This document shows, one piece after another, positions 33,875 through 46,400 of a stretch of DNA of 64,000 nt. The position numbers and the translations under genes were made by a program. The DNA lies in NCBI GenBank assembly GCA_015657535.1, contig JADHZB010002093.1, forward strand, positions 28,634 to 92,633, written 5' to 3'. The stretch is from Nephromyces sp. MM_2019. Its lineage: Eukaryota; Apicomplexa; Aconoidasida; Nephromycida. The notes under the pieces were generated by a model. The model did not search any database, was not told where the DNA came from, and saw nothing but the letters and a program-made list of their open reading frames with translations. The first letter of the stretch is position 1. Every line of letters begins with the position of its first letter.

Positions 33875-34350
33875 CTGTTGGATCCTGCATATTCATTCGA
33901 ATGCCAAGAAGCTCGATTATATTTTCTCCGGTATTACTGAAAGCACTTTAAATAATGCGCCTTTTCCTACGCCAGGATATTTTATTTAAGAACTCTTACC
34001 CTAGGTTCATTGTGACGAGCGTAAAACCTGTTTCCTGGATATGACGGTACTCGAGAAGATTGATGGCATCAATGGTGGTATATCACACTTCATATAGAAG
34101 TTACTTACAGTTTCTTCCTCGCGAAAAAATTCAGAGGTAACATCAATGTTAAGACCATCGATACGATGATAGCCGGCGTCCCCCACCACTATGGGGACGT
34201 CATGAACTAATTTTTTTGTACTTAGTTCAGGAATAATTATATTGCGGGGCGCTTTCTTGCTATTGCGAGACTTTCTTCTCTTTAGGGCTAAAATATTACC
34301 ATTGGAAGATTGGTCAACTTTCACATTAGTGGCCTTCCTCGTACTCTCAA
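33875..34350 (-). CDS. Unidentified gene, at least three exons
   Basis: Exon 34109-~34350 probably starts at the ATG of MFPWWFESTRKATNVKV and ends at a strong donor (ACT|GTAAGT). It continues with LKRRKSRNSKKAPRN and VHDVPIVVGDAGYHRIDGL. Exon 34000-34034 encodes ETGFTLVTMNLG and exon 33875-33936 encodes NTGENIIELLGIRMNMQDPT, followed by GTAAGA. Phases 0, 2 and 1 agree. A further exon below 33840 (for example ASTCPFKR, or PAKLGQLSAVRAFKK near 33640-33700) is likely, but that stretch is open in three frames. The basic stretch suggests a nuclear protein. No family was recognised. Confidence 0.5.
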
Positions 34351-34511
34351 ACCACCACGGAAACATCCTCAGACAGGGTAATGCGGAAAATTTCACTACT
34401 GATAATAGTTCTTACGTCTGCGGCGAGTATTCAAGTCAAAGATTTTGTTACGGCAATTGGTTGAAAACGCCTATTACAATACTTACAAAGGTACCAAAAA
34501 GAAACTTATAG

Positions 34512-35660
34512 TAATTTCATTAGTCACACTATTTCAATAGTCTAGTAGTAGCACCTCCTCAATTTCACAAGCAAAGCAAAAAAGTAGCGTTAGCGAGAAC
34601 GACTCGACTTATTAGGTTTTCTCATGTTTATCATCCACAAGCAGTGTATATACACCACGGGTGAGGTTTCGCAAGGAAGTAATTTGGTGGGAATAACTTA
34701 TAGTTCCGTCAAATGAGTTTATTAGTATTAAGGAGAGAAAGTGATCGCGGAACTTGTATGGAGGATGTGCAGTCTAGCATCTTCCTTCCTTTATTTTATT
34801 TTTTTCAAAATTAATAAAAAATTAACTAGTACCACCTACTCTGCTCATGTACAAAAGACAAAACCGAGCGAGCGACCTAATAGGAAAACAATGTTGGGAC
34901 GCCTGTGACGACTCAACGAATTATCAAAATAGCCCTCGATGGCGCATAAACAGTAATAATAGCCATGCAGAATATTAACTGAAAGCCAAAATGGCATTGA
35001 TACAGCGATCTACAAGGCAGAAAAAATTGACTTTTGTGTAGCCGCTGTTGGGGCAGCGATACCGCCGCGTCAACATTTGTCAGGGTCACAATAGTAAGGG
35101 CAATTTTTTCCCGGCGTTCGCCATTTAACGCAGCCTAAAATTTTAATAAACAATCCAGCTGGGCATTGCTTTTTTGATATCCATAATCCTTAGGTAAGAT
35201 GTGATAATTAAGGCATAGAATACTTCCAGCGTAAGAAGAGTACAAGGTATCACAGGAACGCTAATTCACAAGAATAGCACAGTAGAACCACACATTAAGT
35301 ATGCGGCTTTCCGGCCTTATGCATGATTAAGCAAGTTTATTTATACGCACAAACGAAAAATAAAGCATGCCTTATAGCATCGCTGCTTGAATTTTATCTT
35401 AGAATGCAAATAGTAACAAAGATGAGAACAAACAGGACAAAAGAAAACTTTGTAAATGGTTTAAAATAATTAGTATAGAACTGTTGTATACACAAAACGT
35501 AGAACTATTTCGATGGGTTTAACGAAGGCAGTGTTCCCGAACGAACATCACGATAGAATCGGAATATAGGCAAAAGAAATAACAACCCCACCGCAGGGAT
35601 CATTGAGCTCCCATCAAAGTATCAACCAGCTAAAATCTTCGTCGGGTACCTAAAAAAAAT
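34512..35660. other. Region with no assigned gene
   Basis: This is an AT-rich interval upstream of the unidentified gene at 33.9-34.35 kb and downstream of the SLBP region. No coding chain, repeat or RNA gene was found that I can support. Confidence 0.35.
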
Positions 35661-35730
35661 TGGATGATTATATTCTAGGTGAAGACGGGTGAATAAAAGG
35701 AAATTGATACGATAAAGCTACTGCTCCAAC

Positions 35731-36063
35731 CTGTGTGGGAACTCTGAGAATCCAAAAAGAGAAGAGCCGAGTTTCTTTGCTTGCACCTTAAATTCACAAA
35801 CTCATTTTTTATGGCTTCGGTTTCATCTATCAGTTTAGAACCCGAAGGCTGCTTGCTTTGCGTTGCTGTGCCGCAGTCTTCTTCCGGCTCCGCGGTAGCA
35901 TTGCGAGGGGGGCCAAAATCGGTGCATCCAGCCGGTGTGGCAGGATAGTCAGCAGAACAGCCCGTAAAACTTGCTCCAGCATATCCCAGGCTTACCTTAC
36001 CGGAAAAATTGAAATCAAATACTTTTTTCAAATGTTGAAAATAGGAGGTGTTCCTTTCAGCCC
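35731..36063 (-). CDS. Low-complexity exon, possibly the 3' part of the SLBP gene
   Basis: A good acceptor (GTTTCTAACAG) at 36064 is followed by an open frame of about 110 codons. It encodes AERNTSYFQHLKKVFDF, GYAGASFTGCSADYP, PEEDCGTATQSKQPSGSK and NEFVNLRCKQRNS. It probably ends at CACACAG|GTTGGA near 35731, or at a stop at 35675. The polar, Gly/Ala/Thr-rich content looks disordered. It needs a phase 1 donor upstream. The exon ending near 36600-36700 may provide one, but this was not settled, so membership in the SLBP gene is inference. Confidence 0.4.
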
Positions 36064-36599
36064 CTGTTAGAAACAAATGAGGATTCAATTGCTTTCAGAA
36101 AGTGGATGTAGACATAGTAGAGCTGTACCATCAGCACATAAATAACCCTTTAAGTAGGAAATTCGTAGCTCATGCTTACCGGGAAGCTCAAGAGTCTGGG
36201 AAATACAATTAATGATGTCAAGCTCGTTAAGTATATTAAAGCTGTACGTAAAAAAAAAAATTAATTAGGCAGAGCTTCGCATGAGAAAAAAAATCATGGC
36301 CAGCAGTATCAAAACTTAAAATGTTAAGTATTCAGTCGGGCCTCACAACTAATAGGTTAAGCTAAACTTTGTGTTTTCTCATAGACTGAAGCAGAGGCAT
36401 ACGAATGGGTTAAACACGAGGGCACTAAAATTTTACTTGAGAAATTATTAAGACTATTTGGAGCAATTTCAGATAATTTAAAACAAGACACTAAAATAAA
36501 GATGGCAGCAGCAAGGAAGCAAAGCTATTCGTAGCAAATATGATGAACTAGAATCATATTGTAACATTAGCCTCATAATTTGGTATGAGAGAATGCATT

Positions 36600-36816
36600 G
36601 CAACGCGAATAACCCGGGGAGCTGAGCTTTTCCTAAGTAATGAGAGGGAACGAAGAGCGTAGGTCTAGGGTGTTCCACGGTAGCTAGCTGTAACTTCAAT
36701 ATCTGACTTGGTAACAAGCAATCCTTTGGATTTTCGGCAATGAATTTCACTCTATGAGAGATCTTCGGGAAAATAAGAATCTCAGCCAATTCAGCGGAAC
36801 TTTTGAACAATCCTTT
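36600..36816 (-). CDS. Exon downstream of the SLBP RNA-binding domain
   Basis: A strong acceptor (TTTTTGATCTTAG) is followed by KGLFKSSAELAEILIFPK, ISHRVKFIAENPKDCLLP and TVEHPRPTLFVPSHYLG. It starts in phase 0, which matches the donor of the exon at 37155-37274, so it probably continues the SLBP gene. The 3' end is not fixed: several GT sites are possible and the frame stays open to 36478. The content is protein-like but has no recognised motif. Confidence 0.45.
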
Positions 36817-37154
36817 CTAAGATCAAAAAACCATGTGAGATGAAAGATATATATTTTTTGGGAAATAATCGAGTGTAAGTGTCATGCCTAATCAACTAAC
36901 AATAGAACACGCAATTATTATCATTATATAGCTGCGTAAAATATGCTAAAAAATAATGCAATAGAATGGGCATATTTCGTAATCTAACTGCATCAAACGG
37001 AGCCTTCAAAAATAGAAAAAAATAACTTGCAAACGACTTGTAATAAGGAAAACATTACAGCTTTTACCTTAAAGCAAATAAAATATGGAATGAATCAAAA
37101 CGATTCAATAGTGCGGCAAGAAAAACCATGAAGAGAGTCGATTTAAACACTCAC

Positions 37155-38279
37155 GTCCACTGGGTGAAGCCCTTGGTTACTAACGGGGTCGCTTCTTTGA
37201 GAAAAGTTCTCGGGATTCAATGAAAGAAGCAAGGTAGGGTTATCAAGCACCTGATTATACTCCTCATCTTCAAGCTGAGTTTCCAAAAATTTTAGAAAGA
37301 TATAATAATTAATAGCGAAGAAGAAGAGGGAAGAATATATATTCTGACTTCACAATCAAAGGGGTTCCATGCTCTACAGCATTAAGTATAAAATGCTTAC
37401 TCGTGTCCAGAGATGAACCTGCTTCCTCCAACACTTTAATTTTTTATTCCAAATGGACCAACTCAAACTCTGCAATAGACACAAGCTCAGATAATAAAAA
37501 AGATAAAGAATTTAAATGAGGCCACAAAAAATAGAACAAATATAATCTCCACAGTTCAACTTGCACACAAGCATTGTTCTGTTTTATGAAAAAGCAACAC
37601 ACTTTGAAACGCACAAATTATCAGTACAAAGAGATTTTCTCTAGCTCCAAAGCAAAGCTCTCAGCATTCAAAATGTCCCCAAAATTACTTAACGCAACAA
37701 GCCACATAAAAAACTTAAGCAATTCGAATAAATCGCCCTAAACAAAGGCTAAATGATAAAAAAAAATAGCCAAACAGTCAATTATGCTAACTTTTATAGT
37801 ATCTTCCAGCAGTTTGTAGAATAAAATGCCTTCAAATAGGCCCAAAAGTATCTTCAAGACTTAAAATTGTATAATTTTTCTTTAATAAACTTTTTCATTT
37901 ATATCAATAGAACCTGGAGAGCACACTATGAATTTTTTGAAGATATATTCGTTAGCACCAGAAACAACAATTTTCTTACTTTTATCGCACGTGAGCTAAT
38001 TCAAAAAGCGTTTAAATTCAACAGTGGGGGTATCTAGAGATATACTGAAAAAAAAAAAAAAATTGCACCTGGTTCAAACTTGGTGTCACTGGACACCAGG
38101 AATCCGCGAGTTTAATAGAGCGTTTATGTAATGGAACGGCTTTTATATAGCGATGGTAACCAATAGAGTTCTTGGTCATAGTCACATCCTTTAAACGGCG
38201 TTCTTTGCCAGGGGGGTTCCAAGAAGTCTCATTACTCATTGCAAGAGCGGATGTACGAATAATTGCGTCCAAAAAATTT
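37155..38279 (-). CDS. SLBP: Histone RNA stem-loop binding protein (SLBP), RNA-binding-domain exons
   Basis: Three exons join in phase 0: 38069-38279, 37401-37469 and 37155-37274. The first two encode the whole SLBP RNA-binding domain. Visible signatures are ERRLKDVTMTKNSIGYHRYI (family RRQKQINYGKNTIAYDRYI), KAVPLHKR, CPVTPSLNQ in place of HPKTPNKF, and WNKKLKCWRKQVHLW (family WDQQIKLWKVALHFW). The third exon, EDEEYNQVLDNPTLLLSL, begins the C-terminal region. SLBP binds the 3' stem-loop of replication-dependent histone mRNAs and directs their processing and translation. The 38279 exon begins in phase 2, so a 5' exon is missing upstream; the open minus-strand frame at 38919-39203 is one candidate. 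The gene probably continues below 37155. Confidence 0.75.
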
Positions 38280-38918
38280 CTACAAGAAGATGGCTTATTA
38301 TAAGCCGCAAAAAAACGAGCCTATAAATTAAAGCCCAGTCACTAATGTGCACAAGAAAACCAAGGTCTGCGTGGACAGATAATATGTCATCACGAACCGC
38401 GCATTTTTGTCAAGCAGGACTCTATTTATAATAAAGAGTAGCTTTTCTCAAAAGATTTTGCAACATCCTGTCATCAGGCATATTGGAAAAATCTTGAAGT
38501 TGCCGAACAAGGAATATATTACCAAAATGAGATATGAAAAGATACTTAAGGCATTTTAAAATTAGACTCAATACTACACGTGGGGTATGTCAATTGCATT
38601 TTATCCAAATTCTTCAATGATGCGGGCTTAATATAATCTCATATCAAAGTGTAATTAAACCCGCGTGAAACTGAATTCAAATAAAACAGAAAGAATAATA
38701 TCAATTTATCCTGGCCTTCGAGACTGCATATGATCCAATGGCTACACTAAGCCAGGTTAATTTGGACTTGCTATAATCTGGGGATAGAAGAATACACTAA
38801 TAAAAATCCTAGCATACGACGGAATCAGAAAACTTAGTGGCGCTGTCGTAAAACATAAATTTAAACAGCAGAACCCCAACCAATTAGCAAAAGAAAGCCG
38901 TTGAACCCGACACTCAAG

Positions 38919-39203
38919 CTAGCAGCAAGGCCTAGAGGATAATAAATCCCCAGAGGGCTCAGGTAAACTATATACTATGAAAATATTAGTGGTATATCGA
39001 TAGAGTAATGTCGCTTTCTTCCTAGCCATGTTCTCAGCCATAACAGTAAGCCATTCTTGGATTATAATCTTAATGAAAGTATGAATATCGAAGGAGGAAG
39101 CGTAGCAAGAAGGCCCGCAAAGCAATATCTTCGAGATGATAGCATCTGCTGCGCACGCGATCCTAAATTGCCAGTTAACTACATACAGTTGAGCTTCTCT
39201 CAA
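38919..39203 (-). CDS. Doubtful open frame, possible 5' exon of the SLBP gene
   Basis: An open minus-strand frame of about 94 codons contains QFRIACAADAIISKILL, IIIQEWLTVMAENMARKK and SLPEPSGDLLSSRP. It has no ATG near its start and lies about 640 bases upstream of the first recognised SLBP exon. It could be an exon of that gene or of a separate one. No splice pair was confirmed. Confidence 0.25.
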   Translation of the reverse strand: MREAQLYVVNWQFRIACAADAIISKILLCGPSCYASSFDIHTFIKIIIQEWLTVMAENMARKKATLLYRYTTNIFIVYSLPEPSGDLLSSRPCC

Positions 39204-39480
39204 GCTTCATCTTCGTATTAAGTGCTTAGCTGTAGCCCACTTCAAAAGAAATTTACGGACGACTATTTATTGTACAGTTTGCAGCAGCAAGCAACCGTAT
39301 GTAGTGTGGTAAGAAATAGTGATGAAAGAAGGAACTGAAAAAATAATCTCTACCGTGGTAGGTCCTGTTGCTCTACACTTTATAAAACGACTGAAGAACC
39401 TCGCATTCCATCAAGCTATTTCTCAAAAAAGGCAGTCTTATAGCGTCGTGTCATATATTTGAAAAACTGTTAATGATCAG

Positions 39481-39984
39481 CAAATTTTTGGCGATTCTAA
39501 GGAACCATATGTCCCCATCAGATGGCAAAAATGGGAACAGCTGCGACAGAAAGTCATACCCAGACTAATGCTTCTAAAGCAACCAATTCCACTACACTTG
39601 TTCAAACAATAACGGGCCAAGTCAGGGTAGCTTGATGATAACCATTTGCAAGCTGCAAGTCGTAAGAACATGAAGATATTCCTGGGTTTGCACTCCTTGG
39701 TCAAAGCAGATGCTAGGATCCATACGCAATACCACTCTACACGTTTTTAAAGGGAAGATGTGCTACTCTGTTTCGCCAATTTCAACGCTTACAACGCTCC
39801 AAAGGACTTCAAGTATTGCTCCAGTAGATTACTCAAAGCTAACAGCGCAAAAAAGCTCGGATGCTTACTCATTCCCAATTATGCAAGCCAAGTACCAGCT
39901 CGAATAATGATTAAGAATGAAGATTGTCCCATAGAAGGTGGAAAAACTACAATTAGGTTCCAATATCTTCTTGAGAAGCGTTGA
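39481..39984 (+). CDS. Candidate plus-strand exons of an unidentified gene
   Basis: At 39481-39612, after an acceptor-like TTAATGATCAG, the frame reads FGDSKEPYVPIRWQKWEQLR and QKVIPRLMLLKQPIPLHL before a stop. At about 39743-39984 another frame reads EDVLLCFANFNAYNAPKDF, AKKLGCLLIPNYASQVPA and EGGKTTIRFQYLLEKR before a stop. Both look protein-like, but each ends at its own stop and the second overlaps another open plus-strand frame. They may be ends of alternative or separate genes. Opposite-strand frames are also partly open here. Confidence 0.28.
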
Positions 39985-40700
39985 TGGTAATGCATATACC
40001 ACCGATATTGGAAGGCTACGGGGTAAGCTCTCAGAAAACAGGCGAAGCGGTAAAGCGGAGAGCTAAGCAAAGCTTTAGCATGCGAGCCATGCCAGGCTAT
40101 GACTGCTAATCATGTAGTTAGCATCAAGAAAAACTGAGTCTGAGGGTGTTCTCCTTGCAGAGTTTTAGCCCTTTACCGACGAAAACAACGGCGAATTTTT
40201 CTACTTGCAAATCTTTAACCCCTTACTTCCCACAATAATTGCCATCTTTCTCCGTAAAAAACTCTAGTACTTAAGCTACGAAAGTACCGAGATGAATTTG
40301 CAGCACACGATGTCTCATTAACAGTATGATTCCGCTAGTCGACAGCATTGCCCAACAGCCACCGAGTTAGCTAATTCTAGCTGCTAGCAGCTCCATAATA
40401 GCTCATGTTCAGCCAAGTGGCAAGGAATTTCTCATGAAGTAAAGCAGTTTCACGCCTCACTTTTACGCTAATTAACGCAGTTAATGATAGCATTGCCCTC
40501 GATCACGTGTGTGAGCAGCAACCTTTTCTTACACGGGATCCACAAGATATGCTCTTGGAGCCTTAAATCCCAGCAAAGCTCCCAAAACAAGAATATTACC
40601 GGCACTCTCCCAGATGGCACCCTCAACGCCGGGAAATTCCACCCTGTCAGTGCTACTACATCTCGAGCATTCTAATTAAGTCGCAGCCAGTCGAAGTAGC

Positions 40701-40900
40701 TCACCTGTTCAGTTCAGCCAGCGGGAGCTTCAATAAAAAAAAAGGCGGTGCTCTTATTGTCAATCCTTTGTAATTGCTCGAGTGAAAAGATGTATCAGGA
40801 CCTTCAGTACTTTGTAATTGCTCCTTGAGGGTGAAAGGCAGTGGTACTATTGTCATTACTTTGTGAATGCCACTCAAAGTTTCCAAAAAGTTGAATTAGC
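40701..40900 (-). CDS. Candidate exon overlying an imperfect repeat
   Basis: The minus-strand frame reads ETLSGIHKVMTIVPLPF, then TLKEQLQSTEGPDTSF and KLPLAELNR, and meets a strong donor (AACAG|GTGAGC) near 40701. The acceptor is unclear. The DNA beneath consists of imperfect copies of a ~60-bp unit, so the coding appearance may come from the repeat. Confidence 0.25.
40735..40885. repeat. Imperfect tandem duplication of a ~60-bp unit
   Basis: Two to three diverged copies share the elements GTACTATTGTCATTACTTTG, CTTTGTAATTGCTC and GGCAGTG/GGCGGTG. Together they make a local duplication next to an A-run at 40735-40743. No terminal inverted repeats or coding function were recognised. Confidence 0.5.
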
Positions 40901-41266
40901 CACAAAAAAATCGGCGCTTTTAAAGCTGCTCAAGGGTACTCATAGGTAACCACAAGCTTCAAATACTAATCTAGTTCCCCCCCTACTCACAAAAACAAAG
41001 ATAATTCGTGCCAATCTTCCTTCAAAATCAATTCGTCACCCACGCAAACTTCAGCCCGGGATTTCCAGAAAGCTTCGGGAGAACAACGGTACACATCCGC
41101 ATGCACAAAAAAAGTTGGTATAAATTCTCTAAACTGACTTTTTTGCCGGGAATTTTGCCAAAGCCGTGTGATCGAGTAACCTTTTATGTAAATATTTGCT
41201 AACCCTTGTGATTTTCCTAACGAGCTAAAGCACTAAGACGCGAGTGAGACAAGGAAACCAACTAAT

Positions 41267-41560
41267 CTACAAGAATGCTGCCAAATTACCGACAAGGCAA
41301 GTTTGTACATAAGTTCTTAAAGGGAAAAAAAACCCCAGAAATATGCTCGAAATCGAGATATTCTTCGCATACCTTGTAGCGCTAGTAAATAAAGAAGTAG
41401 GACTAGTGATACCTACAGCATAGGTGGAAGTTGGAGGTCCAATAGTTGAAAGTTCTGCACTGAGCAGAGACCTTGCTAATTGAGTCCATACTAAACCTGC
41501 ATCAAGCTGTAAAATGCTACCATTTTGGATATATCTAACCGCTGAAACGATTCCCAACAC
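41267..41560 (-). CDS. Candidate exon of an unidentified gene
   Basis: After an acceptor-like GAATCGTTTCAG near 41550 the frame reads VRYIQNGSILQLDAGLVWTQ, then LARSLLSAELSTIGPPTSTY and SPTSLFTSATRYAKNI, and runs to a stop at 41267. The first 60 codons look real; the last part is hydrophobic and may be intron after a GTATCA donor. No family was recognised. Confidence 0.3.
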   Translation of the reverse strand: MLGIVSAVRYIQNGSILQLDAGLVWTQLARSLLSAELSTIGPPTSTYAVGITSPTSLFTSATRYAKNISISSIFLGFFFPLRTYVQTCLVGNLAAFL

Positions 41561-42399
41561 AGAAACCAGAGTTGGCAAGCAGCAGCATTAATGTAGCCAC
41601 CGCAAGCACCCTACGTATGGCACAAACTTAAAGCTTTCAGAACATCCATGGCTCCTAAAATGGCGGAAACGGCACGAATACCCGGCTAGCATACTACTTT
41701 CAGTACGACTGTGTGTAATAAGAAAAATAATCTCGGTTCAGTTCTAGAACAGTAGATAAAAAAAAGCTCCATTGCAACGCCCAGAACCTCACGGATTGCC
41801 GTCCCATAAAGAACTGTACCAATTCAACACTGCAGCCACAATATAGCTAAATACTTAAAAGACTCGACTATAGTTTTCTTTGCTAAATAAGCACTTAAAA
41901 TACCTCCCTGATTATTTTAGCCGTAAAAGCAGTACGCAAAGGCTCCTTCAAATCACAATTTAACAGAAAATGTTTTAAATTGCTTGAAAAATGTTAATAA
42001 AAAAAAGAAGAGATTTTCATCATGGCAACACGCAATGATCGGTTGCACAAGCGATACACAAGAATGCAGCATATGACTTGCCAAGTTTCCAATGAGTAGC
42101 CACAACACCAACCAGCAAATTGCTAGAAAACAAGGTAACTTTACTATAAATTTGTGGCTGAATATGATAACTGGGTAAGACTCCACGGTGATAACTGATA
42201 ATTTTCCGACACAGGGTTGTAGCCTTAACATTCTACATCACCGTAACATCTATTCTGCAGCAAGAAAAACATAATCGCATTATAGCCTATCTGCTGAGTA
42301 TTTTTTAGCCTCTAGTGAGGTCACGAGAGACAAAGAAGCCCAAATTTTGAAGCAGGTTATTATCAGGCTCCCGTGTGGGATGAATACTAATTAATCAAC

Positions 42400-42630
42400 A
42401 TGCAAAGTACTGTAAAAGCAGGAAATAAGAGCACATACTACAAATTTCAACCAAAGACAAGTAAATTAGTCTACGATTCGCCCATAGGTTTTCTCCGACA
42501 CAACGTTCCAGCTGCAAAACAGATTTACATAAACTACGAATTAAAAGAGGAGGAAGAGTACTTTCCAGGGAAAAGTTTAGACGTTAAAATATGTGGAAGC
42601 GACTCAAATCGGTTTCAATACCTCATTTAG
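42400..42630 (+). CDS. Hypothetical small ORF
   Basis: An intact frame from ATG to TAG encodes 76 residues, including VKAGNKSTYYKFQPKTSK, SPIGFLRHNVPAAKQ and NYELKEEEEYFPGKSL. It has a Lys/Glu-rich, protein-like composition. The opposite strand has an acceptor (CTGTTTTGCAG) followed by an open frame (ERCVGENLWANRRLIYL), so the strand is uncertain. Confidence 0.3.
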   Translation: MQSTVKAGNKSTYYKFQPKTSKLVYDSPIGFLRHNVPAAKQIYINYELKEEEEYFPGKSLDVKICGSDSNRFQYLI

Positions 42631-43496
42631 CGATCATATAAATACCTTGACCATGCAAATATCTGCCACACAAAATAGCTAGTCTAAAAAAAATTATACA
42701 GGAGATATAATTGCTACAAAACAACATCCCTTGCATCTCAGAATAACCCATTTGCATCTAGTAAGCGCAAATGAGTGAGTAGGTAATCCACCTCCAGTGT
42801 CAAACAGTGTCAAAAAAAAATCATTATAATAGTAAAGATATACTGGAAATTTAAAGAAAACCTAGCCAGGAGAAAGCTATATATGAGGCTGTATCATAAG
42901 CAGTTAGAAACACCATTTTCACCGCTGCAGCAGCGAAATAAAGGGGAAAAGAAACAAAAGAAGAAGTTGCTCTACCTTTGTAACATGGACGATACCAGGA
43001 CTACCTAATCAGGTAATCAAATTCGCACACAGGTATGCATCTAGTGAAGGCAAGCCAACTATAGGGAAGTCTTTAAATCACACAGAAGCAATAATCCAGA
43101 GAAATTATCGTAATCGAAGATTACTTCTATGGATGTTTCAAAGATACGTCACACACAGACATACATTAAGCACCAGCCAAATGATTGCGACTATATATAT
43201 TTATAGAAAGGTTTAGAACGTGAAAAAATGGAATTAAAATCGCTAAAAAAGAGCAATTATTTCCGTAAATGAAGCGAAAGGGGATGAATACATGATGCCT
43301 TCAAGAACTAAGCCACAGTCTCTTCACTAAGAGGCAAAATAAAAAAAAACCAGCCCTAAAAATACAGAATTTGTAGGTCCAATTTTCTACCACAAAAGGA
43401 AGATATTTAAATTATGCCAAGAAAGAAAACCTAGTAAAAAAAAAGAGAAAAAGCATGTTAACTCACCCTCTTGCAGCCTGTCGAAGTGAGAAGCCT
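42631..43496. other. No assigned gene
   Basis: This region lies downstream of the BCKDHB stop codon and probably includes its 3' untranslated region. It is AT-rich with many stops on both strands. Nothing else could be supported. Confidence 0.4.
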
Positions 43497-46400
43497 TTAT
43501 GCAGCACAAACTTCCAGGGCTCCATCTAATATTTTGTATTCATTAGGCAGATAGAACTGTAATTAGATGACAAAAAACGCTTATTTTATGTCATTCGCTT
43601 CTCCGAAATCGCACACAAGGCTTCAATAAGAAAAAATAGCGTAAAAGACATTTTTTCAGTCCCTAGATTACTTATGCACCACAAAAAAGCAAAATTCAGA
43701 TAATATTCTTAGTCTCTACGTTCACAATTTGTTCATATTGGCAGCTTCATGTAAGATAGTCAAAAAAATATCCAAAAACGCCACATTTTCATTAAAAGTT
43801 TCAAATTTAATGCCAAAATTTGGCTTTTTCACACAAACTGAATGAAGCAGGTGAGTAACTGAGCTTTCGATAAGAAAACTGCCACTTAATAACATCAACA
43901 ACGGCAGTTTATCTGTATATGATGTGGGCTAAACATACAGATTTTCAAGTTAGCCCAAAATGAGCTGAAGCGATGCAATGGTAGATCATTCAACCTAGGT
44001 CAAAGCAGATCTTGATGTGCAAAGCTTGCCTAAACTAATGATATCCCCTTCTATATAGTAGCTCTATAGAGGAAGAGAGATTTAATATCTTTGCAACAGG
44101 CGTGAGTTTCAAAGGAAAACTAGATATTTCAGCTTATAAGCTGGTGGTGATGAAGCTACCAAAATGCACGCAAAAACACCCTCATTTTTGAGGTTTACGT
44201 GGTGGTGGCAGTTTTTGGAGGGGGTTCTAGTGGCTCTTTCGTTAAGTAAACTAAGAAGGGAACGAAAACTCATAAAAAGTCATCAAAATCGAAGCATTTA
44301 CTAGTGTGTCGTAGAAGCATATCCAAATAAATGCAGAATACCACCAAAAAGTGAAGTTTTTTTTTCATTTCGAGGGAAAATCCTCAATTTATATTATAAA
44401 ATGCCACTTTGAAGACGACAACAAATGTAGCGTAGACGTGGGTTTCAATGTAGCAGAATGTGTCTGCAAATACCAACTTGTAAAGCAGGCGTAAAATGCT
44501 TTAAAATTGAGCTTCTTCAAAACCACACAAAAACCAATAGAATCGGAGTTCAAGCTAAGAAAGAGATAATCACACATTCTGTTAAAGAGATCACACCAAA
44601 GAACACACCAGAACCAAAAGAAGCCACAGAAAATCATCTACTCAGCGTTGAATGAGGCTTTATAAGAAAGGCAGCTATTTCCTATATATATTTCACGATA
44701 AGCAGTTTTGCGAACATTTGATTCTGAGTACTAGAAGATGATGCACGCAGCATTAGAGGCCCATCATACAACAGAAAGCAGAACAAGAAAGAGAAGCTGA
44801 AAAGATTTATGAAAGATATCCCATATATGGTTAATACAGCATGCATATATTAAAAAAAAACACACACTATATATGTGAAAAAAACACATACACACTCTAC
44901 AAAAATACACACACACACACTCTACACAACAAAAAAACACTCTATAAAAACACATACACACTCTACAAAAATACACACACACACACACTCTACACAAAAA
45001 AAACACTCTATACAAAAACACATACACACTCTACAAAAATACACACACACACACACTCTACACAAAAAAAACACACATATGATGACTGACATTCTCGTAA
45101 GCCAGAGGGAATGGAGTATCGTATCCACACACACGTTTTATTGGAGCTTCCAAGTCATAAAAGCATCGAGAGCTTATCGTACTGGCAATTTCGCCTCCGA
45201 AACCACCGGAAAGCTGTTTTTACACAACGTAGTTGATGTTATACCAGAGGAAGAGTTTGTTGGAAAAACATATCTTGTAGCATGCCACACACAAGGTATC
45301 TACATAAGACACAGTTAATACTCGCACACAAAAGAGAGCGATCGTACTTAAACCAGACAAAAAACTCAGCCCAACATTTAAAAGTTTGTGCATATTACAG
45401 GCACAAGATGTAGAAGTACAACGGTATTCAGGCATGGAGAAGCACACACACGCTCAAACAGAGTAACCAAAAAAGCTTTTCACACACTAAAAGAAAGAAC
45501 ACACAAAATTCACACATCCTCGTTAATATCAACGGATGGTAGAGATATATCCACTGAAAGGAAGGAAAATTCTTTGTTAATTTAGCAAAAACGCAACTTA
45601 TACAGTTTCCTAGAAAGAAGAACCAGGAAACCTCATCAAAAGCTTAGAACCTATCAGCTAGCACACTACATTATAAGCTGCATAATCTTATTCACTATAT
45701 ATACTACACACAAATCCCTAAGGACATCAACAATACTACCTCTACTTGCAATATTCCTCGATATTTGATATAGCATTAAAAAAGGGTATTCCTGTACCTT
45801 GCAATTCATTCTACTCCCTCAATGCTATAGGTTGCACACACATGTATCGTGGCAGAAGTAGTCTCATATAAATCTGCTTCAAAAGAGCAATGAAACACAC
45901 AGACACACACACACGCATTACCGGAGCTTCGTGGGTGATCAGTAGCCTCTTCGTCTTCAAAACTGAAGCCTGAATAGTATCTACATCCCATGGCATGATA
46001 GTTTGAAGATCAATGACTTCACACGATATGCCGTGCTGCTCTTTTAGCATCTTCGCTGCGATCATCGCTCGATGCACTTGAGTTCCCCAAGCAACAATCG
46101 TCAGCTGCAAAAAGAGCAGAATTCATGGAAATTTCAGTATTTTCATCTCATTTCATCCACAAATTTGTTGCATTTAGAAATAGAGAAATCTAGAAAATTC
46201 GCTAGTTTTATCAGTAAACTCAGTAGCTTTGTAATTCCACGGAAAGAGAAGAGCTCTATGAAAAACTTCTCATAAAAGGGTGTGTGTCTGCAGGAGAAAA
46301 GAGCGTGTGTGCAGGAGAAAAGAGAGTGTGTGTGTAGAATAAACTAGCGTGTGTGCAGGAGAAAAGAGAGTGTGTGTGTAGAATAAACTAGCGTGTGTGC

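Noticed and set aside
44860..45080. CRISPR-like direct repeats
   Set aside because: The units are simple-sequence (CA)n composites without unique spacers, in a eukaryotic intron.
43497..45213. Contig misjoin between a repeat-poor and a repeat-rich genome
   Set aside because: BCKDHB exon 9 continues the protein in phase with the expected family ending, so both sides belong to one gene.
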